From contig NZ_CP013254.1 of the NCBI RefSeq assembly GCF_001482365.1, forward strand, positions 1,984,001 through 2,048,000: a stretch of 64,000 bases of DNA. Reading direction: 5' to 3'. This DNA is from Kocuria flava (lineage in GTDB: Bacteria; Actinomycetota; Actinomycetes; Actinomycetales; Micrococcaceae). Positions 59,031 to 64,000 of the stretch are shown piece by piece. How positions within the stretch are numbered: position 1 is the first letter of the stretch; every line of letters begins with the position of its first letter. The translations under genes and the position numbers were made by a program. The notes beneath the pieces are model-generated. The model searched no databases and was not told the origin of the DNA. It saw nothing but the letters and a program-made list of their open reading frames with translations.

Positions 59031-59051
59031 GCCCGCACCGGCCCGCCGGTG

Positions 59052-59109
59052 TCGCCGCACGCGCAGGGCCCCGGATCCGCACGGATCCGGGGCCCTGCGC
59101 GTGCGGCGA
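59052..59109. terminator. 28-base perfect inverted repeat between glnE and glnA1
   Basis: Arms of 28 bases with only two bases between them; about 27 base pairs can form. One arm ends directly at the glnA1 stop codon and the other lies 21 bases after glnE. It works as a bidirectional terminator for the convergent genes. No T tract is present. Confidence 0.75.
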
Positions 59110-60534
59110 TCAGACGCCGTAGTACATCGAGAACTCCAGCGGGTGCGGGACCACGGCCAGCGGCAGCAGCTCGTTCTCGCGCTTGTACGCGATCCACGTC
59201 TCGATCAGGTCCTCGGTGAAGACGTCACCGGCGAGCAGGAACTCGTGGTCCTCCTCGAGCGCCTGCAGGGCCTCCTCGAGCGTGCCCGGGGCCTTCTTGA
59301 TGTCCTTGGCCTCCTCCCACGGCAGCTCGTAGAGGTCCTTGTCGATCGGGTCGGCCGGCTCGATGCGGTTGCGGATCCCGTCCAGGCCCGCCATCAGCTG
59401 CGCGGCGAAGGCGAGGTAGGGGTTGCACGAGGGGTCCGGGGCGCGGAACTCGAGGCGCTTGGCCTTCGGGTTCGTGCCGGTGATCGGGATGCGGATCCCG
59501 GCCGAGCGGTTGCCCTGGGAGTAGACCATGTTGACCGGCGCCTCGAAGCCCTTCACGAGGCGGCGGTAGGAGTTCACGGTCGGGTTGGTGAACGCGAGCA
59601 CCGCCGAGGAGTGCTCCAGCAGCCCGCCGATGTACCAGCGGGCCAGGTCCGAGAGCCCGGCGTAGCCCTTCTCGTCGTAGAACAGCGGCTCGCCGCCCTT
59701 CCACAGCGACTGGTGGCAGTGCATGCCGGAGCCGTTGTCGTTGAACACCGGCTTGGGCATGAAGGTCGCGGACTTGCCGAAGGCGTCGGCGGTGTTCTTG
59801 ATGACGTACTTGAACTTCAGCAGGTCGTCGGCGGCCCTGGTGAGGGTGTTGAAGCGGTAGTTGATCTCCGCCTGGCCCGGGGCGCCGACCTCGTGGTGGG
59901 AGCGCTCGACCTCGAGGCCGACCTCGTCCATGGCCACGCACATCGCGTCGCGCAGGTCCGCCTGCTTGTCCACCGGGGAGACGGGGAAGTAGCCGCCCTT
60001 GGTGGCGGTCTTGTTGCCGAGGTTGCCGCCCTCCTCCGTGCGGCCGGTGTTCCACGGCGCCTCGTCGGAGTCGATGGCGTAGAAGGAGCCCTGCGGCTGG
60101 ACGTCGTAGCGGACGTCCTCGAAGATGAAGAACTCCGCCTCGGAGGCGAAGTTCGCCACGTCGGCGATGCCGGTGGAGGCCATGTAGGCCTCGGCCCGCT
60201 CGGCGACCCCGCGCGGGTCGCGGTGGTAGGGCTCCCCGGTGCGCGGGTTGACGATCGAGCAGGTGACCACGAGGGTCTTCTCGACGCGGAAGGGGTCCAC
60301 GAACGCGGAGGACGGGTCCGGGATGAGCTGCATGTCGGACTCGGCGATGCCCTGGAAGCCGCGGATGGAGGAGCCGTCGAACAGCTGGCCGTGCTCGAAG
60401 AAGTCGCCGTCCACCGACTTGGCCGGGAGGTTGAAGTGCTGCTGCACGCCGGGCAGGTCCGTGAACCGGATGTCGACGAAGACGATCTCCTCGTCCTTGA
60501 TGAACGCGAGGACTTCCTCGGGTGTCTGGAACAT
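59110..60534 (-). CDS. glnA: Glutamine synthetase, type I-beta
   Basis: 474 residues. Main nitrogen-assimilating enzyme: glutamate, ammonia and ATP give glutamine. Motifs: LFDGSSIRGFQGIAESDMQ, SEAEFFIFEDV, HHEVGAPGQAEINYRF, NGSGMHCHQSLW, NRSAGIRIPI and EFRAPDPSCNPYLAF. The adenylylation tyrosine is Y402 in KDLYELPWEEAKD, the substrate of the GlnE encoded next door. AAGGAGA precedes the ATG by nine bases. The promoter 70 bases upstream carries a GlnR-type operator, so transcription is nitrogen controlled as well. Confidence 0.98.
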   Translation of the reverse strand: MFQTPEEVLAFIKDEEIVFVDIRFTDLPGVQQHFNLPAKSVDGDFFEHGQLFDGSSIRGFQGIAESDMQLIPDPSSAFVDPFRVEKTLVVTCSIVNPRTGEPYHRDPRGVAERAEAYMASTGIADVANFASEAEFFIFEDVRYDVQPQGSFYAIDSDEAPWNTGRTEEGGNLGNKTATKGGYFPVSPVDKQADLRDAMCVAMDEVGLEVERSHHEVGAPGQAEINYRFNTLTRAADDLLKFKYVIKNTADAFGKSATFMPKPVFNDNGSGMHCHQSLWKGGEPLFYDEKGYAGLSDLARWYIGGLLEHSSAVLAFTNPTVNSYRRLVKGFEAPVNMVYSQGNRSAGIRIPITGTNPKAKRLEFRAPDPSCNPYLAFAAQLMAGLDGIRNRIEPADPIDKDLYELPWEEAKDIKKAPGTLEEALQALEEDHEFLLAGDVFTEDLIETWIAYKRENELLPLAVVPHPLEFSMYYGV

Positions 60535-60605
60535 CTGCTGTTCTCCTTGGTAGGTGGGCGGGACGGCCGTGCCGCAGCGTCGTGCGGCGTCCTCTTCCGC
60601 TGTCC

Positions 60606-60611
60606 ACGCTA
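60606..60611 (-). promoter_or_regulatory. -10 element TAGCGT of glnA1
   Basis: Minus-strand TAGCGT, 71 bases before the ATG. The -35 position (60629-60634 on the minus strand, ACGGTC) is poor, which fits an activator-dependent promoter overlapped by the GlnR half-sites. Confidence 0.55.
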
Positions 60612-60621
60612 CGGAGGGGCC

Positions 60622-60659
60622 ATTAAGCGACCGTGTCCCTGGTGTTTCCGCGGTGTTAC
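60622..60659 (-). promoter_or_regulatory. GlnR-type operator before glnA1
   Basis: Read on the minus strand: GTAAC (60655-60659), GAAAC (60644-60648), GACAC (60633-60637) and TTAAT (60622-60626), each 11 bases from the next. This fits the known GlnR pattern of alternating a-sites (gTnAc) and b-sites (GaAAc) with six-base spacers. The first three half-sites are good and the fourth is degenerate. Confidence 0.75.
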
Positions 60660-60725
60660 GCCCAGCGGGGAGGAGCGCCGGCTCCGACCAGTCTAGGCGA
60701 GGCCGGCCGCGCGCCGGGCGGGCGA

Positions 60726-60731
60726 TACGCT
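60726..60731 (+). promoter_or_regulatory. -10 element of a leaderless RDD-gene transcript
   Basis: TACGCT is followed by seven bases and the ATG at 60739. There is no SD sequence (GGGGTCC only). Confidence 0.55.
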
Positions 60732-60738
60732 GGGGTCC

Positions 60739-61182
60739 ATGATCGACAGACGTGACCTGGGCTCCTGGCTCGAGGGCCCGCGCACCCGCGGCGGGCATCC
60801 CGGGGAGCGCCTCGGACGGCCCGCGCAGGGCCCGGGCTCGGTGGGGCGGCCGGGACGCCGGCTCGTGGCACTGGTCGTGGACTGGTACCTGTGCTGGGCG
60901 CTGGCCCAGTGGCTGCTGCCCGGGTGGAACGACCACGGCCTCGTCACGGTCGGGGTGCTGCTGGTGCTCAACGTCCTGGCCGTGGGGGCCACCGGTCACA
61001 CCCCGGGGCACCTGCTCACGGGGCTGCAGGTGCAGACCCTCGAGGGACGCCCGGCGGGCTTCGCCCGGGCCGTGGTGCGCGCGGTGCTGCTGTGCCTCGT
61101 GATCCCCGCAGTGGTCTTCGACGCCGACCAGCGGGGCCTGCACGACCGCGCCGCCGGGACCCTGCTGGTGCGGGTGCGCTGA
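60739..61182 (+). CDS. RDD-family membrane protein
   Basis: 147 residues. After a polar 40-residue head comes RPGRRLVALVVDWYLCWALAQWLLP, the RDD-family start (PF06271; here R-x-x-A-x-x-x-D), then two more hydrophobic stretches (about 68-85 and 110-125) and GHTPGHLLTGLQV. Proteins of this family sit in the membrane; some act as Na+/H+ antiporter-like transporters, most are uncharacterised. Position between glnA1 and DUF4191 is conserved with Rv2219A. Convergent with the DUF4191 gene across a strong hairpin. Confidence 0.9.
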   Translation: MIDRRDLGSWLEGPRTRGGHPGERLGRPAQGPGSVGRPGRRLVALVVDWYLCWALAQWLLPGWNDHGLVTVGVLLVLNVLAVGATGHTPGHLLTGLQVQTLEGRPAGFARAVVRAVLLCLVIPAVVFDADQRGLHDRAAGTLLVRVR

Positions 61183-61239
61183 GCCGGCACCGGGGACGCC
61201 GCCCGCGTCCGCGCCGCGCGCACGCCGGTCGCGGGGCCG

Positions 61240-61292
61240 GCGACGACGGACGGAGGCGCCCCTCGGCGAGGAGCGCCTCCGTCCGTCGTCGC
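61240..61292. terminator. 20-base-pair hairpin between the RDD and DUF4191 genes
   Basis: A perfect 20-base stem with a 13-base loop that can itself pair (CCTC/GAGG). It serves both convergent genes; the DUF4191 stop codon lies nine bases away. No T tract. Confidence 0.7.
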
Positions 61293-61300
61293 GGACCGGG

Positions 61301-62086
61301 TCAGCGGCCGCGCATGGCCCGCCGGTCGGGGCGGGCGCGCATGGGGTCGACCCCCTTGGGGATGGGCAGGCGGTTGCCCAGGGTGCTGATCCGCCGGTGC
61401 ACGGTCTGCACCTCCTGCTTGGTGAGCTTCGTCTCGAGCTTGTTCATCCGCTTGGACAGCTCACGCAGGGGCACCTGGCCCTCGCCCTTGCCGGTCTTCA
61501 GGACGTGGATCGGCACGTTCTGGATGACGGGACCGATCCGGCGCCGCTCCTTGGTCACGAGCTTGTCGACCCGGCCCGACGGGCCCTCGGTGACGAGCAC
61601 GACCCCCGGGCGGCCCACGGCGCGGAAGACCAGGTCGCGGGTGCGCGGGTCCATGGCGGCGGGCTGGTCCTCGACGATCCACCCGCGGCGCAGGGAGGAC
61701 AGGGCCGCGCCGGCCGCCCCGGGCTGGTCCTCGATCCGGGCGAACGCGGCGCGCTCGGCCCGGCGGGAGAGGAAGAAGGACGCGGAGAGCACGGCGAAGG
61801 GCAGGCCGATCAGCAGCCACGTGATCCAGTTGCCGGTGAGCAGGCCGATCAGCAGGAACACGGCCAGCACGGCGAGGCCGATGAGCAGCATCCACCAGCC
61901 GATGTTCGGCTCGGTCTCCCTGGTCATCCGGAAGACCTGCTTGATCTGGCCGAGGAACCCCGGGCCCTTGGCGGCCCGGCGCCGCTGCTTCTCCTCGCGG
62001 CGCTGCTCCCGGGACGGCTTCCCGGCGGGCTGACCGCCCGGTCTCCCGGCGGAGGCGGCGCGCGACTTGGCGGTGGAGGGTGACAC
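61301..62086 (-). CDS. DUF4191 membrane protein (Rv2219-like)
   Basis: 261 residues of an actinobacteria-only family with unknown function. A basic N-terminus (REQRREEKQRRRAAK, near 28-42) leads to two adjacent membrane helices (about 65-105, IGWWMLLIGLAVLAVFLLIG and WITWLLIGLPFAVLSASF). A soluble cytoplasmic part of about 150 residues follows, with VGRPGVVLVTEGPSGRVDKLV and a basic C-terminus. The GTG start has GAGG eight bases upstream. It sits just after lipA in the same direction, as in mycobacteria. Confidence 0.88.
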   Translation of the reverse strand: MSPSTAKSRAASAGRPGGQPAGKPSREQRREEKQRRRAAKGPGFLGQIKQVFRMTRETEPNIGWWMLLIGLAVLAVFLLIGLLTGNWITWLLIGLPFAVLSASFFLSRRAERAAFARIEDQPGAAGAALSSLRRGWIVEDQPAAMDPRTRDLVFRAVGRPGVVLVTEGPSGRVDKLVTKERRRIGPVIQNVPIHVLKTGKGEGQVPLRELSKRMNKLETKLTKQEVQTVHRRISTLGNRLPIPKGVDPMRARPDRRAMRGR

Positions 62087-62175
62087 GGTGGGACCTCGTC
62101 TGTGTGGTGCGGGCGGGACATCCGGGACGCCGGGGGAGGTGCCGGGGGCACGTCCGCAGCGGCGGTCCGGCGTCC

Positions 62176-62181
62176 AGTCTA
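62176..62181 (-). promoter_or_regulatory. -10 element TAGACT before the DUF4191 gene
   Basis: Minus-strand TAGACT in the 120-base gap after lipA, giving a leader of about 83 bases. Confidence 0.4.
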
Positions 62182-62206
62182 GCCGGTGGCGCGGCCCCCG
62201 GCCCGC

Positions 62207-63214
62207 TCAGCCCAGGCGCTCGACGAGGGAGGACGCCTCCTGCGAGGCGCTGCCGGTGTCCTCGATGTGCGCGAGGTGGGTGGGGATCTCCCGGCCGGAC
62301 TTCTCCATGGCGCGGGCCCACAGCCGGCCGGCGCGGTAGGAGGAGCGGACCATGGGCCCGGCCATCACGCCGAGGAACCCGATCTCCTCGGCCACCTGCG
62401 AGAGCTCCACGAACTCCTCCGGCTTCACCCACCGGTCGATCGGGTGGAAGAGCGGGGAGGGCCGCAGGTACTGGGTGAGGGTGATGATGTCGCACCCGGC
62501 GTCGTGCAGGTCGCACAGCGCCTCGTGGATCTCCTCGTTGGTCTCGCCCATGCCGAGGATCAGGTTCGACTTGGTGATCATCCCCGCCTCCTTGCCCTGG
62601 GTGATGACGTCGAGGGAGCGCTCGTAGGTGAACGCGGGGCGGATCTGGCGGAAGATCCGCGGGACCGTCTCGACGTTGTGCGCGTAGACCTCGGGCCCGG
62701 CGTCGACGATCTGCTGCAGCCGGTCCGGCTTGCCCTGGAAGTCGGGGATGAGGATCTCCACCCCGGTGTTCGGGTTCAGCGTGTGGATCGCCCGGATCGT
62801 CTCGGCGTAGAGCCAGGCGCCGCCGTCGTCGAGGTCGTCGCGGGCCACGCCCGTGACGGTCGCGTAGCGCAGCCCCAGCTCCTTGACGGACTCCGCGACC
62901 TTGCGGGGCTCCGTGACGTCGAGCAGGTCCGGCTTGCCGGTGGCGATGTCGCAGAAGTCGCAGCGGCGCGTGCACTTGGAGCCGCCGATCAGGAACGTCG
63001 CCTCGCGGTCCTCCCAGCACTCGTAGATGTTGGGACAGCCCGCCTCCTCGCAGACCGTGTGCAGGCCCTTGCCGCGGGCGAGCGACTTCAGCTCCTGGAA
63101 CTCCGGGCCCATGCGGGCGGTGTTCTTCAGCCAGGAGGGCTTCTTCTCGATCGGCGTCTGGGCGTTGCGCGCCTCGACGCGCAGCAGGCGGCGGCCCTCG
63201 GGGGCAACGGTCAT
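62207..63214 (-). CDS. lipA: Lipoyl synthase
   Basis: 335-residue radical-SAM enzyme that inserts two sulfur atoms into octanoyl groups on GcvH and E2 subunits. The auxiliary cluster cysteines are in CEEAGCPNIYEC (about 54-65) and the radical-SAM cluster cysteines in CTRRCDFC (about 80-87). RSSYRAG near the end holds the conserved serine ligand. Length is normal. ATG has AGGAGA eight bases upstream. It lies 68 bases downstream of lipB on the same strand; the two probably share a transcript. Confidence 0.97.
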   Translation of the reverse strand: MTVAPEGRRLLRVEARNAQTPIEKKPSWLKNTARMGPEFQELKSLARGKGLHTVCEEAGCPNIYECWEDREATFLIGGSKCTRRCDFCDIATGKPDLLDVTEPRKVAESVKELGLRYATVTGVARDDLDDGGAWLYAETIRAIHTLNPNTGVEILIPDFQGKPDRLQQIVDAGPEVYAHNVETVPRIFRQIRPAFTYERSLDVITQGKEAGMITKSNLILGMGETNEEIHEALCDLHDAGCDIITLTQYLRPSPLFHPIDRWVKPEEFVELSQVAEEIGFLGVMAGPMVRSSYRAGRLWARAMEKSGREIPTHLAHIEDTGSASQEASSLVERLG

Positions 63215-63282
63215 GGTCGGTCTCCTAGGTCGGGGTCTCGACGGCGGGCACCCGGACCCCTCTCTGCGGGGCCCGGTGCGGA

Positions 63283-63984
63283 TCAGCCGACGGCGGTGGG
63301 CCGCGGCAGCGGGGCGGGTGCGCCCGCGGGGGTGAACTGTTCGCACAACTCGGCGGCGCGGGCGGAAAATTCCTGCTCGACGCGCCCGACCACGTCCGCG
63401 GGGGTCACGAGCCGGCCGGTCTCGGCCGAGATGCTGGTGACCGAGGCGTCCGTGATCCCGCACGGGATGATCTTGCCGAACGGGCGCAGGTCGTTGGAGC
63501 AGTTGAGCGCGAAGCCGTGCATGGTCGCCCGGCGGGAGACCTGCACGCCGATCGCGGCGATCTTCCGGTCGGGGCCGCGCTCGTCGGCGAGCACCCACGC
63601 GCCGGAGCGGCCCTCCACGGTGGTGGCGGCCACGCCCAGGTCGGCGAGCACGGCCACGAGTACCTGCTCCAGCTGACGCACGAAGCGCACGACATCGATC
63701 GGGACGGGCAGCCGCACGATCGGGTAGCCGATCAGCATCCCGGGCCCGTGGTAGGTCAGCTTGCCGCCGCGGCCGATCGGGACGACCTCGGTGCCGTCGT
63801 AGGGGTACTCGTGCGGCTCGGTGCGGCGGCCCGCCGTGTAGACCGGCGGGTGCTCCAGCAGCAGCAGGGTGTTGTCCCGCTCGCCGGCCACGACCCGGCG
63901 GTGGACCTCCTGCTGCAGCTCCAGGGCCGCCCGGTAGTCGACGAGGTCGGGGGCGAACCCGACGCGGTGGAAGGTGAGGGACAT
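63283..63984 (-). CDS. lipB: Octanoyl-[acyl-carrier-protein]:protein N-octanoyltransferase
   Basis: 233 residues. Moves octanoate from acyl carrier protein to lipoyl domains such as GcvH, the step before LipA. Active-site parts: GRGGKLTYHGPGMLIGYPIV (about 71-90), HGFALNCSNDLRPF, and the catalytic lysine and cysteine of GKIIPCGI. ATG is directly preceded by a -10 element six bases away and there is no SD, so a leaderless mRNA is likely. The promoter lies at the right edge of the window. Confidence 0.97.
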   Translation of the reverse strand: MSLTFHRVGFAPDLVDYRAALELQQEVHRRVVAGERDNTLLLLEHPPVYTAGRRTEPHEYPYDGTEVVPIGRGGKLTYHGPGMLIGYPIVRLPVPIDVVRFVRQLEQVLVAVLADLGVAATTVEGRSGAWVLADERGPDRKIAAIGVQVSRRATMHGFALNCSNDLRPFGKIIPCGITDASVTSISAETGRLVTPADVVGRVEQEFSARAAELCEQFTPAGAPAPLPRPTAVG

Positions 63985-63990
63985 GGGCCC

Positions 63991-63996
63991 AGCCTA
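63991..63996 (-). promoter_or_regulatory. -10 element of a leaderless lipB transcript
   Basis: Minus-strand TAGGCT, six bases, then the ATG at 63984. Its -35 region is outside the window. Confidence 0.5.
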
Positions 63997-64000
63997 TCGC

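Noticed and set aside
55920..59060. Long open frame antisense to glnE
   Set aside because: Shadow of a real gene. Composition is low complexity and the start has no SD.
1..64000. tRNA, rRNA, CRISPR arrays, insertion sequences, prophage or defence genes
   Set aside because: Looked for on both strands; no cloverleaf-like sequence with CCA or T-arm GTTCGA context, no spaced direct repeats of CRISPR type, no transposase or integrase motifs.

Overview
The window is about 64 kb of very GC-rich (roughly 74 percent by eye), gene-dense chromosome from a high-GC Gram-positive bacterium of the order Micrococcales. It is probably a member of the Micrococcaceae close to Kocuria. The reasons are a mycothione reductase (mycothiol chemistry), the actinobacterial sets garA-ftsR-DUF151-merR, pknL-Rv2175c-idsA, sepF-yggT-wag31 and glnA2-glnE-glnA1-RDD-DUF4191-lipA-lipB, a MurE with the motif DDPH instead of the meso-DAP motif DNPR (which points to lysine-type peptidoglycan), and TANNNT promoter elements. 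No rRNA, tRNA, insertion sequence, prophage gene or CRISPR array was seen. This is core chromosome.

Layout. 1-5.4 kb: edge of a ribokinase-type gene, a purine deaminase, then gcvH, the FHA switch protein GarA/OdhI, FtsR, a DUF151 nuclease, a second MerR protein and, convergent, an orphan ParA ATPase. 5.6-12.5 kb: pyruvate carboxylase, mycothione reductase, and a convergent long-chain acyl-CoA synthetase. 12.6-21.4 kb: a membrane protein and esterase pair, PlsC-type acyltransferase, class II DAHP synthase, the PASTA kinase PknL, a LysM transglycosylase, the Rv2175c-type DNA-binding protein and a polyprenyl synthase. 21.5-23.4 kb: DNA polymerase IV and a DUF3040 membrane protein. 24-45.6 kb: the complete dcw cluster mraZ-rsmH-ftsL-ftsI-murE-murF-mraY-murD-ftsW-murG-murC-ftsQ-ftsZ, followed by pgeF, yggS, sepF, yggT, wag31, lspA and an rluD-type gene. 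45.7-54.5 kb: dnaE, hisD, nrdR, polyphosphate glucokinase, methionine aminopeptidase and panB. 54.6-64 kb: glnA2, glnE, glnA1, an RDD protein, DUF4191, lipA and lipB.

How the parts work together. The centre is the cell-wall and division factory: UDP-MurNAc-peptide synthesis (murC, D, E, F), lipid carrier steps (mraY, murG), septal polymerisation (ftsW, ftsI), the divisome (ftsL, ftsQ, ftsZ, sepF) and the polar scaffold (wag31). Most neighbours overlap by 4 bases (ATGA or GTGA), so they are translationally coupled. The PknL kinase and two FHA or kinase-substrate type proteins (GarA, Rv2175c-like) give a Ser/Thr phosphorylation layer. The right end is a nitrogen module: GlnA1 keeps the adenylylation tyrosine, GlnE modifies it, and the glnA1 promoter carries four half-sites spaced exactly 11 bases apart that fit the GlnR operator. 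LipB and LipA make the lipoyl group needed by GcvH at the other end.

I do not see a wholly new system. The best leads are non-coding or regulatory: a promoter followed at once by a terminator downstream of nrdR (possible small RNA), a 14-residue threonine repeat in the PknL linker that looks like an FHA-docking array, inverted copies of the mraZ operator core in a 0.6 kb cytosine-rich spacer, a 16-base palindrome before ftsZ, a set of seven leaderless promoters, and long perfect terminator hairpins between convergent genes.
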